NCBI RefSeq assembly: GCF_004310665.1
Contig: NZ_SIXF01000009.1
Coordinates: forward strand, 1 to 64,000
Reading direction: 5' to 3'
Length of the DNA: 64,000 nucleotides
Source: Pedobacter kyonggii
GTDB lineage: Bacteria; Bacteroidota; Bacteroidia; Sphingobacteriales; Sphingobacteriaceae
A program made the position numbers and the translations under genes. The first letter of the stretch is position 1. Each line of letters opens with the position of its first letter. Below are positions 1-7,520 of this stretch, piece by piece. A model generated the notes under the pieces. The model worked only from the letters and a program-made list of their open reading frames with translations, did no database searches and was not told the DNA's origin.

Positions 1-296
1 AATGAAAGAATACCAATATCTGCTTAAGAAAAAAGGAATAAGACAAAGTATGTCAAGGAAGGGGAACTGTTTGGACAACGCGGTCATTGAAAACTTTTTT
101 GGAACGTTAAAATCTGAACTTTTCTATCTTAAAAAGTATAATGATATCAACCAGTTAAAACAAGATATCGAAGAGTATATCTATTACTATAATAACGACA
201 GGATCAAACTAAATCTAAATGGAATGAGCCCGATAAAATATCGAGCTCACCAATGTAATTAATTTTTAACTTGTCCAACCTTTGGGGGTCAGTCCA
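1..296 (+). mobile_element. Right end of an IS3-family insertion sequence (partial)
   Basis: The window opens inside an IS3-type element. After the transposase stop codon, 271-296 ends in GGGGTCAGTCCA. Read inward this is TGGACTGACCCC, a terminal inverted repeat of the kind seen in Bacteroidota IS3 elements. The left end lies outside the window, so target duplication cannot be checked. Confidence 0.8.
2..262 (+). CDS. IS3-family transposase OrfB, C-terminal part
   Basis: These 86 residues are the C-terminal end of an rve-type DDE integrase domain. The segment with [16 protein letters not shown] matches the block around the third catalytic acidic residue (the E of VIEN). It is followed by the usual Tyr-rich stretch (YIYYYNNDR) and an ending of the form [11 protein letters not shown] full OrfB is roughly 270-300 residues, so most of the protein lies left of the window. 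The first Met is probably internal rather than the true start. It would catalyse cut-and-copy transposition of the element. Confidence 0.85.
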   Translation: MKEYQYLLKKKGIRQSMSRKGNCLDNAVIENFFGTLKSELFYLKKYNDINQLKQDIEEYIYYYNNDRIKLNLNGMSPIKYRAHQCN

Positions 297-318
297 AAAG
301 GTGGCTTTTGTTTAGTAT

Positions 319-645
319 TTATTTCAGATTAGAACACTTGTTATTTTCGTACCATTCTAACCATTTTTTCTTATCTACCTCATAATCCTCAAACTTTGCG
401 TACGAGTTATTATAATTAAGCATCTTATTATAAGAAACTTGAGTATACTTAGAAATAAACTTTAGTGATGATTGAAAAGATTTTTTATTTCCTTTCCCCA
501 AAACATAGTCTTCAACTCTCTTGATAGAAGTAAAATATTTCTTTTTAAACACCTCATTTTCTATACAATCTTTCGCTATGTTTTTTTTAGTTGCACTACA
601 AGAAAAAAGCATCAGCAATACTAATATATTAAGCCCTATCTTCAT
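319..645 (-). CDS. Small lipoprotein, candidate immunity protein
   Basis: A 108-residue protein beginning with a lipoprotein signal (hydrophobic run ending LMLFSC, the lipobox Cys near residue 16). The mature part is Lys-rich and charged. No family is recognised. Its start overlaps by 17 nt the end of the toxin-like fragment on the same strand. That tight coupling is typical of toxin/immunity pairs, so an envelope-anchored immunity role is inferred, not shown. Confidence 0.5.
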   Translation of the reverse strand: MKIGLNILVLLMLFSCSATKKNIAKDCIENEVFKKKYFTSIKRVEDYVLGKGNKKSFQSSLKFISKYTQVSYNKMLNYNNSYAKFEDYEVDKKKWLEWYENNKCSNLK

Positions 646-895
646 TATGGTATTTTTTGTTTTTGAATATTGAGCCCCCTGTTGAAGTAGGCGTTAAAGT
701 TTGCTGAGTTTTTGTGCCGTCCTTCTCTTTAAATACATCTTCATTACCACCAACACCTCTTTTATTTCCATTTACCTTATTTTCAGCTTTCACAGCCTTA
801 TTATGAGATTTTTGATAATCTGTATACGTCACATTTCCACTGGCATCAGTTTTTGTAGCGCCTAAATCTCCTGCACCTAATCCTCTGTTTAAGCT
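629..895 (-). pseudogene. C-terminal tip of a polymorphic-toxin-like protein, 5' part missing
   Basis: The frame is open from 895 to the stop at 629 and reads NRGLGAGDLGAT then KTDASGNVTYTDYQKSHN. This Gly/Asn-rich texture resembles C-terminal tips of Rhs/polymorphic toxins or large secreted repeat proteins. It is closed upstream by an in-frame TAG at 898-896, exactly where the direct repeat begins, so the gene body was probably removed when the island inserted. A GTG at 832 would give a 67-residue ORF but is more likely internal. The family assignment is tentative. Confidence 0.4.
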
Positions 896-897
896 CT

Positions 898-1058
898 AAT
901 TGGTGAGCATTGATACCGTTTAATGTGCTCACCGAATTGCTCACCTTTTTCTTGCGAAAAAATGAATAATTTGGTGTTTCCAGAAAACGAAAAATCCTGT
1001 AAACATTTAGTTTACAGGATTTTAGTTAAATTTAAAACTATTTTTGCGGAATGGACGG
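898..1058. repeat. 161-bp direct repeat, left copy (island boundary)
   Basis: This 161-bp block recurs in the same orientation at 13763-13923 with about a dozen substitutions and no length change. It contains several copies of the GGTGAGCA/TGCTCACC word and a strong hairpin, and ends at GCGGAATGGACGG. The left flank is a truncated toxin-like gene. The two copies bound the peptide-export island and are best read as attachment-site regions or terminal repeats of an integrative element. Confidence 0.8.
991..1024. terminator. Hairpin inside the left direct repeat
   Basis: A long stem (AAAATCCTGTAAAC / GTTTACAGGATTTT around ATTTA) that can act as a bidirectional terminator. In the right repeat the T-A pair near the stem base is replaced by G-C on both arms, so base pairing is conserved although the sequence changed. 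Confidence 0.65.
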
Positions 1059-1078
1059 GACTCGAATCCTATCTATAT
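1046..1078 (-). other. tRNA 3'-end-like remnant (possible attachment core)
   Basis: On the minus strand this reads GATTCGAGTCCCGTCC followed by ATTCCGC. That matches the T-loop (TTCGAGT), the 3' T-stem strand and the 3' acceptor strand of a tRNA gene. The 5' T-stem strand does not pair and no cloverleaf can be built upstream, so this is a fragment, not a tRNA. tRNA 3' ends are classic integration sites for tyrosine recombinases. Confidence 0.45.
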
Positions 1079-1542
1079 ATCTTTAATAGTTAGCTTTTTA
1101 AATTATACCGACGTAGCCTGCTCACTATATGCTCACCATTTTTTTTTGCCTATTCGACTGTAATTAACTTATTAAAGATAGTGAATAATATTATTTGATG
1201 CAATTTTAGGTGACTTATAAATACAAAACCTAATATTTATGATTGATTTTGTTTATTTTCCCAAGCTGGAAAAACATAAACTATCTACCCTCATCGCACT
1301 AAAAGTAATTATTCGATAACATACTTATTAATAATTATTCAACTCATACCTTAATTAATGAAACTGGGGTCGATGAATACGATCTTGCAAACGACATGCT
1401 GGTCAGATTTGACTAATAGAAACAGAAAGTTGAAAAGGTCTGCATGGTTCACACATCGTACTTTAAACCGATCATTAGTAAACTTTATAAATGGGCGCTA
1501 GTAATAAACTCGTTAGACGGAATTAGGTATAGGGCTGGGATA
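1079..1542. other. Intergenic region, no convincing gene
   Basis: AT-rich stretch between the tRNA remnant and the end of the HlyD gene. It contains two more TGCTCACC-like words (about 1118-1138). Short open stretches exist on the plus strand near 1360-1540, but they are broken by stops and resemble no family I recognise. It may hold decayed coding sequence. Confidence 0.5.
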
Positions 1543-2826
1543 CTAGCCACTGTTCAACATTTTCGTTATGTTCCTAAAAAACCTTTGTAGTAGCGAGCTT
1601 TCCTCTGTAATAATTTCTGCGTCTGCCTGCATCCCGTTCTTCAGGACTATTTTGCGATCTGCATCTTTATTCTCAAAATGTTCGAAGCTTACTTTTGCAA
1701 CAAATACACTATCCCGAAAAGCCACATCTGAAATATACGTTAGTCTTCCCCTAATGATACCATATTGTTCATAGGGATAGCTATGCATTTTGACCAAGGT
1801 TTTTGCGCCTTTTTTAATTTTTCCCATATTGTATTGCGGAATCTGTATTTCACCGAAGAAGTCTGTATCGCCCGGATTGACAATAAAAATCTCTTGACCT
1901 GCTTGTATATTTTGATTTTGTTGGACAATGCCTGCAAAACTAACCTTGCCGTCAACAGGGGCAATTAAAATGTGCTGCATCATCCAGGTATCACTCTCGG
2001 TAATACATTGGTTTAAGGCCTGAACAAATTTTGCCTGCTCTTCCGATATTGTATGACGCAAGTCTAAAAGCTCTTTTTCTTTAGCGCTATAAGTTCCCGA
2101 GTTATTAAGGATCGCCGTTTCACTCTGCTGCAAAGGGTATTTGGAAGCTAAATATTTGTTTTCCTGCTGTGCAAATTCACTTCGCGAAATGACCTTGTTC
2201 TTATACAGCTTCTTATAGGCTTCGTACTCCTCTTCCTGGTTATTATATTCCTGTTGCTGGATTTTCTGCTGTTTTACGATCTGGCTGTTCAACGCTTTGA
2301 TATTTTTCAGGTCTTTTTCAAGAAACGCCATACGGTTAAGATAATACCCATTTTTGGTGGTAGCCTGAAATTGCAGGTACTGCCCGTAGAAGTTCTGATA
2401 GCTGCTCTGCATCTCACCGATATTCAGTCCTTCCGGTAGCACAATTGCTTCAAATTGGTGTCTTGAAATCCGTAACTGCACTTTTTTTAACTCGTGATTC
2501 AGCCTCAACACATCCTTAGCGTTTGCAGTACTTTCCAGATACGCCAAAGCTTCTCCGGATTTTACAGTCTGGCCTTCTGAAACAAGCAAATCAGTCAGCT
2601 TTCCTGTCTGTTTAGCAAGTACAGTCTTTGGGGCATTAAGGCAGTTAATCTTCAGGCTGGTTTTAACAACATCGGGATAATTAATAAATGAGGATAGTAA
2701 GATTATACTGCCCAAAATGCCGAATACCAAGGTAATTCCCCACTTTAATATCCATGAAGGCACCGCAGTAATAATTTCGTCAATTTCCTCGCTGTTAACC
2801 TGCGGTTGTAATCTAGTCTCTGGCAT
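1543..2826 (-). CDS. HlyD-family periplasmic adaptor of peptide exporter
   Basis: A 427-residue membrane fusion protein. One transmembrane segment lies at about residues 25-48. A lipoyl/barrel-sandwich half motif follows (KQTGKLTDLLVSEGQTVKSG, about 90-110), then a long coiled-coil region rich in Gln/Glu/Lys (about 115-280). The second barrel half and beta-barrel (IAPVDGKVSF) complete it. It would link the inner-membrane ABC exporter to an outer-membrane channel; no TolC-like gene is seen nearby. It is the last gene of the leftward operon, 11 nt after the C39 ABC gene, and is analogous to ComB/LcnD-type accessory proteins. Confidence 0.93.
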   Translation of the reverse strand: MPETRLQPQVNSEEIDEIITAVPSWILKWGITLVFGILGSIILLSSFINYPDVVKTSLKINCLNAPKTVLAKQTGKLTDLLVSEGQTVKSGEALAYLESTANAKDVLRLNHELKKVQLRISRHQFEAIVLPEGLNIGEMQSSYQNFYGQYLQFQATTKNGYYLNRMAFLEKDLKNIKALNSQIVKQQKIQQQEYNNQEEEYEAYKKLYKNKVISRSEFAQQENKYLASKYPLQQSETAILNNSGTYSAKEKELLDLRHTISEEQAKFVQALNQCITESDTWMMQHILIAPVDGKVSFAGIVQQNQNIQAGQEIFIVNPGDTDFFGEIQIPQYNMGKIKKGAKTLVKMHSYPYEQYGIIRGRLTYISDVAFRDSVFVAKVSFEHFENKDADRKIVLKNGMQADAEIITEESSLLQRFFRNITKMLNSG

Positions 2827-2837
2827 AACAATAAAAA

Positions 2838-5024
2838 TTAATCCCCTAATTCCAATTGGTTTTTCACAAGCTGATAATACTCGCCTTTCAAGCTGGTCAA
2901 TTCAGCGTGTGTTCCCTGTTCTATAATGATACCCTTGTCCAGTACCACTATATTATCGGCGTTTTTGACGGTGCTCAGCCGGTGCGCCACAACGACGACC
3001 GTCCGCCCCTTGAAAAAGTTTTCCAAATTCTGCATAATTACCTTTTCATTATTGGAATCCAGGGCGTTGGTGGCCTCATCAAAAAAGATATATTCGGGGT
3101 CTTTATATACTGCCCGCGCTATGAGTATCCTTTGCCGTTGCCCCTGGCTGATGCCATTTCCCTCGGTGCCGATCTTTGTATTCAGGCCAAGAGGCAGGCT
3201 TTCTATAAAATCTGTAATATTTGCCATGTGGACGGCGTGCCTAAGTTTGACCATATCCGGATATTCATCCCCGACAGCGATATTCTTGGCAATGGTATCT
3301 GAAAAAATAAAGCCGTCCTGCATCACCACTCCACATATGCCGCGCCAATAACGAAAGCTGATCTGGTCAAGGTAACCGCTACCGACTTTAATATCACCTT
3401 TCTGCGGTTCGTAAAAACGCAGCAATAGTTTTAATATGGTTGTTTTACCGCTTCCGCTCATGCCGACAATAGCCGTGGTTTTACCCTGTGGTATAGTTAT
3501 GTTTATCTTTGAAAGGACAGCTTCGTTCCCCGCTCCCGGATAAGTAAATGTGATATTGCGTAGAGATAAGCTCATATTATCAGGAAGCTCTTTGACAAAG
3601 CTCTTTTCAACCGGCTCCTCGTCTGCGAGTTCTCTTACTTCATTCAAACGTTCCAGCGAAATCTTAGCATCCTGAAGCTGCTGTACAAAGCCCAGCATCT
3701 GCTCAATAGGACTGTTAAGCTGGCCGATAATATATTGAACTGCCATCATAGCCCCCAAAGTCAATTGCCCGTCAATAACCGACTTGGCGACCAGAAAGGT
3801 GATCAGGATATTTTTACCTTCGTTGATAAAAAAAGTACCCGCCTGTTGGTACTGCCCAAGCTTCAGGCTGGAAATACTAAAACGAAAAAGACCGGCCTGT
3901 AGATGCTCCCATTCCCAGCGTTTCTGTTGCTCACAATTATTAAGCTTAATCTCCTGCATCCCATTGATGAGCTGAACTATTGAACTTTGATTTTTGGCAG
4001 AGAGATCAAATCGTTTGAGGTCAAGCTTTCGCCTTTTCTTGAGAAATAGTACAACCCAGACACTATATAAAATCGTACTTACCAAAAAAATAAGGAAAAT
4101 AGTCATGTTGTAATAAGCAAGTACGAAGCTAAACATCACCAGGTTGAACATGGAGAAAATAACACTCAGTGTAGAACCTGTCAAAAAAGATTCTATCCGT
4201 TTTTGGTCGTTCATGCGTTGCATGATATCTCCGGTCATTTTCGTGTCAAAGAAGCTGATTGGTAATTTCATCAATTTGATAAGAAAATCGGTCAGGATAG
4301 AAATATTGATGCGTGTACTGATATGCAACAGTATCCAGGACCTGATAAAGTCTACACTCATCCGGCCAATGAAAAGCATGGTCTGGGCAATTAAAATAAT
4401 ATAAATAAAATTCAGGTTTCTTGTATTGATCCCGATGTCCACGACAGACTGGGTAAGAAAAGGCAAGATCAACTGTAAGAGACTCCCAACGCCAAGACCG
4501 ACTAAGATCTGGACCACCAATGCTCTATGCGGCTTTAGGTAACCAAGCAGATAAGAAAGATCTAATTGTTTCGCACCATCTCCCTGTTGCTCATAGAATT
4601 CCGGCGTGGGGGTAATAATTAGCCCAAACCCGTCAAGACTGCCATCATAAGCTTTTCCAATCCAGTATTGCATCAATTCACTTTCAGAGTACGTTATCAG
4701 CCCATTTCCCGGGTCGGCAACATAATACCGGCCATTCTTTATCTTATAAAGTACCACAAAATGGTTTTTATTCCAATGCAATATAATCGGGAGCTCAACT
4801 TCATTTAAAAGTTCAATGTCCAGACGTGCGCCGTTAGCCCTGAAGCCAATCTTCTCTGCCGCCTCGCTGATGCCCAAAAGCGAAACACCCGCACGGTTGA
4901 TACCAGAGAGGTCTCGCAGCTTTTGCAGGCTAAAGTTTTTGCCATAATGCTTCGCTATCATGCGCAGACATGTCGGGCCACAGTCCATTTGATCGGGCTG
5001 CTGGTAGTAGACGAAGGACTTCAA
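2838..5024 (-). CDS. C39 peptidase-containing ABC transporter, bacteriocin-type exporter
   Basis: A 728-residue bifunctional exporter of the ComA/LagD/NukT class. The N-terminal C39 protease has Cys15 (DQMDCGPTCL), His88 (NKNHFVVLY) and Asp104 (VADPGNG), so the catalytic triad is complete. The ABC membrane domain spans about 160-430. The nucleotide-binding domain has Walker A GMSGSGKTT, signature ISQGQ (not canonical LSGGQ) and Walker B YIFFDEATNALD. The family cleaves after a Gly-Gly leader and exports the mature peptide. Two Gly-Gly peptides are encoded upstream in the same operon and one divergently, and these are its likely substrates. Confidence 0.95.
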   Translation of the reverse strand: MKSFVYYQQPDQMDCGPTCLRMIAKHYGKNFSLQKLRDLSGINRAGVSLLGISEAAEKIGFRANGARLDIELLNEVELPIILHWNKNHFVVLYKIKNGRYYVADPGNGLITYSESELMQYWIGKAYDGSLDGFGLIITPTPEFYEQQGDGAKQLDLSYLLGYLKPHRALVVQILVGLGVGSLLQLILPFLTQSVVDIGINTRNLNFIYIILIAQTMLFIGRMSVDFIRSWILLHISTRINISILTDFLIKLMKLPISFFDTKMTGDIMQRMNDQKRIESFLTGSTLSVIFSMFNLVMFSFVLAYYNMTIFLIFLVSTILYSVWVVLFLKKRRKLDLKRFDLSAKNQSSIVQLINGMQEIKLNNCEQQKRWEWEHLQAGLFRFSISSLKLGQYQQAGTFFINEGKNILITFLVAKSVIDGQLTLGAMMAVQYIIGQLNSPIEQMLGFVQQLQDAKISLERLNEVRELADEEPVEKSFVKELPDNMSLSLRNITFTYPGAGNEAVLSKINITIPQGKTTAIVGMSGSGKTTILKLLLRFYEPQKGDIKVGSGYLDQISFRYWRGICGVVMQDGFIFSDTIAKNIAVGDEYPDMVKLRHAVHMANITDFIESLPLGLNTKIGTEGNGISQGQRQRILIARAVYKDPEYIFFDEATNALDSNNEKVIMQNLENFFKGRTVVVVAHRLSTVKNADNIVVLDKGIIIEQGTHAELTSLKGEYYQLVKNQLELGD

Positions 5025-5084
5025 TATAGGGTAGTTTACAGGTAAATAAAACTTAAAATAAACGTTTGTAAGGACGTGCGATCA

Positions 5085-6236
5085 TCATTTGGGAAAAAGC
5101 TCCTGGAGCTTCTTTTCCAGCATCTCACCTCGCAGGTCCTGCGCAATGACCTTTCCTGTAGGATCTACGAGAAAATTTGATGGAATCGCTGTGACGCCGA
5201 AAAGTGATTTAGCCCTTTCATCGAAATCACTGACATTCGACCATAAATCTATACCATCTTTGTGCACGGCAGTGATCCACTTATTCCTGTCTCTTTCGTG
5301 ATCAAGGGTCACGCTTAAAATATCAAAGCCTTTCAATTTATATTTTTGGAAAGCTTTAATCAGAGCGGGATTTTCATCCCTGCATGGACCACACCAGCTC
5401 GCCCAGAAATCCAGCAATAGATACTTTCCTTTGTAATCTGTCAGCGCAATCCCTCTTTTCCCTGTTGTATCCTGCAAAACAAGATCAGGTATTTTTTCCT
5501 GTACTTTTACGAATGCTTTTGCTTCAACAATTTTAACAGACAATATCTTCGCAGAAGGGAAACTTTTTATTCCTGTATCAAGCGATTGATAGAGTGAACG
5601 GATAAAATCGGGCTTAGACTTTATTCTTGGAGACGCGATTGGCGTCATCGCATATTTCCAAAGGGCATATAACCCAAGTGGTGATGATTTATACTCGAGA
5701 GCATTTTTTTTATATACGTTTTCTTCAATAACAGTAGCAAGGGAATCTTTTAATCGGGATATTTCACCTTCGACCTGTTCAATTGACCTGTTTTCATAGC
5801 TAACATTTTTGAGTAAGGAATCCCTTTTAGATTTAATGGAACGCTCCTGCCTTTCCATTTCCAAAAATTGCCGGGTGATAGATGTTTTGTTCCTAATTTC
5901 GGGCCGTAAGCCATCTTTAAAATAGAGCTCTTGTGTGGAAGGTCCCGTCCAGAAACTTATCGACGTTGACTTCGATTTTTTCCAATGAAAAATAAAGCTG
6001 AGGAGCATCGGTTCCTCCAGATCCATCGCAAAAGACAGTTTACCACCGTTAATGCCGCCAGTATCATATCTCGTGGGAGCACCGCTGATGGTATTGATCA
6101 CAACACCTATCTTTTGAACAGAGTCCTGCAAATCTCTTAAATCCGCAGTGACGCTCAAAGAACCTTGATTACTTGGCTGAGCAAATAAAAATGGTGATTG
6201 GAAATAGATCAGGAAACATAACGTTAATAATCGCAT
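5085..6236 (-). CDS. TlpA-like periplasmic thiol-disulfide protein
   Basis: A 383-residue protein with a signal peptide (to about residue 19), a poorly conserved N-terminal region with a charged coiled-coil stretch (about 125-175), and a C-terminal AhpC/TSA-Redoxin-type thioredoxin domain. The active site WASWCGPC has Cys282 and Cys285. The cis-Pro region is GVTAIPSNFLVD. It would act in the periplasm as a disulfide reductase or isomerase. Its place between the peptide genes and the exporter suggests it works on the four-cysteine exported peptides. Confidence 0.9.
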   Translation of the reverse strand: MRLLTLCFLIYFQSPFLFAQPSNQGSLSVTADLRDLQDSVQKIGVVINTISGAPTRYDTGGINGGKLSFAMDLEEPMLLSFIFHWKKSKSTSISFWTGPSTQELYFKDGLRPEIRNKTSITRQFLEMERQERSIKSKRDSLLKNVSYENRSIEQVEGEISRLKDSLATVIEENVYKKNALEYKSSPLGLYALWKYAMTPIASPRIKSKPDFIRSLYQSLDTGIKSFPSAKILSVKIVEAKAFVKVQEKIPDLVLQDTTGKRGIALTDYKGKYLLLDFWASWCGPCRDENPALIKAFQKYKLKGFDILSVTLDHERDRNKWITAVHKDGIDLWSNVSDFDERAKSLFGVTAIPSNFLVDPTGKVIAQDLRGEMLEKKLQELFPK

Positions 6237-6245
6237 GCTACTTAC

Positions 6246-6917
6246 TTATTTTGCAAAAAGGCGGTCCATTCTTTTCTTTAATTCGACTCCCTGCCTAGTC
6301 TCTCTTAATTTTGGGGAAAGCAATTGATAATATACCCTGGGATCTCTACCCTGAGCCTCAAGCCGTTGACGCAGGGGAAGTTCGTACATCATTACAACAG
6401 CTTGTACCTGAAGAAGACTCATGGGTGAATCGGGATATTTTTTAAAAAATCCAGCTTCTTTATCATTATCTAACATCTGGTAATATTCTTCCATTTCTTT
6501 GGTCAGCTTCCCATCCTTTGTAATGCTTGCAGATCCTACAGAATCCTTATTCTTTATTTCGAGGGTTATATCTTCCACAACGATATGACGTGCCTTTACA
6601 GACCAGATGCCCTCCCTTACCTTGGAAATTGTTTCCGGCATTGTGATGTTTGCCCTATCATCAACGAAAATATACGCAGTCTTTAAAATATCATCACCCA
6701 AGTCAACTGTCCCCCTGAATTCCGCAGACCCATCTTTAACCGGGACAATCACGAACTTTCCCGGATCTTCAGTCGAGCTCAGATTTTTAGGTATTGCTAA
6801 ATAAGCATACTTGGCCTTAACATTAGCCCCCAGGAGTGCCTTGACATGATAGTTGACCATTTGGCCACACGTGACAATAGGCAAGAGCAACAGGAAGAGG
6901 ATTTTGATACATTTCAT
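6246..6917 (-). CDS. Secreted DUF4369-like protein of the export operon
   Basis: A 223-residue protein with a signal peptide (about residues 1-18). The body resembles the N-terminal DUF4369-type beta domain that precedes thioredoxin in Bacteroidota TlpA proteins, but no CXXC thioredoxin domain follows. It ends 9 nt before the TlpA gene, so the two may be a split pair in which this protein is a periplasmic partner. Only one cysteine lies beyond the signal region. Its function is not known. Confidence 0.7.
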   Translation of the reverse strand: MKCIKILFLLLLPIVTCGQMVNYHVKALLGANVKAKYAYLAIPKNLSSTEDPGKFVIVPVKDGSAEFRGTVDLGDDILKTAYIFVDDRANITMPETISKVREGIWSVKARHIVVEDITLEIKNKDSVGSASITKDGKLTKEMEEYYQMLDNDKEAGFFKKYPDSPMSLLQVQAVVMMYELPLRQRLEAQGRDPRVYYQLLSPKLRETRQGVELKKRMDRLFAK

Positions 6918-6984
6918 ATTACTTATAATTTATTTATTAAGGTAGGAAAAATAACAGGTCATGCGACCTGTTATTTTTTTTAAT

Positions 6985-7155
6985 TTAAGTAGTTGAAACG
7001 GCACTGCACACACGATCTGCTTGATCTAAACTTATTCCGTACGCAAGGCTGCAATTAAAACAGATTTCGTAACTGTTCCAATTACCAGTTGCGCATACAT
7101 TTCCTCCGCTTACATTTTTCATCTCAACTTTGCTGAGCAACTTTACTTTTTTCAT
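6985..7155 (-). CDS. Double-glycine leader peptide precursor 1 (four cysteines)
   Basis: A 56-residue ORF too short for usual gene calling. The leader MKKVKLLSKVEMKNVSGG is a textbook Gly-Gly leader for C39 proteases. Cleavage after GG would release 38 residues starting NVCATGNWNSYEICFNC. Cysteines fall at mature positions 3, 14, 17 and 32 (C-x10-C-x2-C-x14-C). It is paired with a close paralogue just upstream and lies in the operon that encodes the C39 exporter, the VKOR/thioredoxin and TlpA. Role inferred: secreted bacteriocin or signal peptide with two disulfides. Confidence 0.9.
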   Translation of the reverse strand: MKKVKLLSKVEMKNVSGGNVCATGNWNSYEICFNCSLAYGISLDQADRVCSAVSTT

Positions 7156-7166
7156 TTTTTAAAGGT

Positions 7167-7346
7167 TTAGGTTGTTTGCCCTCCGGAAGTGAAAGCGCAC
7201 ACACGAGCCGCTTGTTCTGGAGCTGTTCCGTACAGAATACTGCAATTATAACAGATATCATAACTGTTCCAATTACCTGTTGTACATACATTTCCACCGG
7301 TTACATTTTTCATCTCAGCTTTGCTGAGTAACTTTACTTTTTTCAT
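7167..7346 (-). CDS. Double-glycine leader peptide precursor 2 (four cysteines)
   Basis: A 59-residue paralogue of the next gene. The leader MKKVKLLSKAEMKNVTGG differs at two positions. The mature 41-residue part starts NVCTTGNWNSYDICYNC and keeps cysteines at 3, 14, 17 and 32, while the middle and C-terminus differ (adds SGGQTT). The 5' untranslated sequence (AACCTTTAAAAA or close) is duplicated with the gene, which points to a recent tandem duplication. The two products could be a two-peptide bacteriocin or variant pheromones. Confidence 0.9.
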   Translation of the reverse strand: MKKVKLLSKAEMKNVTGGNVCTTGNWNSYDICYNCSILYGTAPEQAARVCAFTSGGQTT

Positions 7347-7520
7347 TTTTTAAAGGTTTACGTTGTTGTAAATATTTTTGTCGTCCATCACGCAGGAGCA
7401 ACTTCAGCGATGCAGGTAAACGCCGGCATTCGTTTTTCGGACAGCTTCGTTGCAACTTATCTGCCCTTTTTGCGCAAAAATTTCTTTCAACTTCGATTCG
7501 CTATGTCTCTATCAGATATT

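Noticed and set aside
899-1140. Multiple GGTGAGCA/TGCTCACC words considered as a CRISPR-like array
   Set aside because: Spacing is irregular, the unit is only 8 bp and no cas genes are present.
2838-4404. Several long open frames on the plus strand across the ABC exporter
   Set aside because: They are antisense shadows of a clearly real C39 ABC gene with intact motifs.
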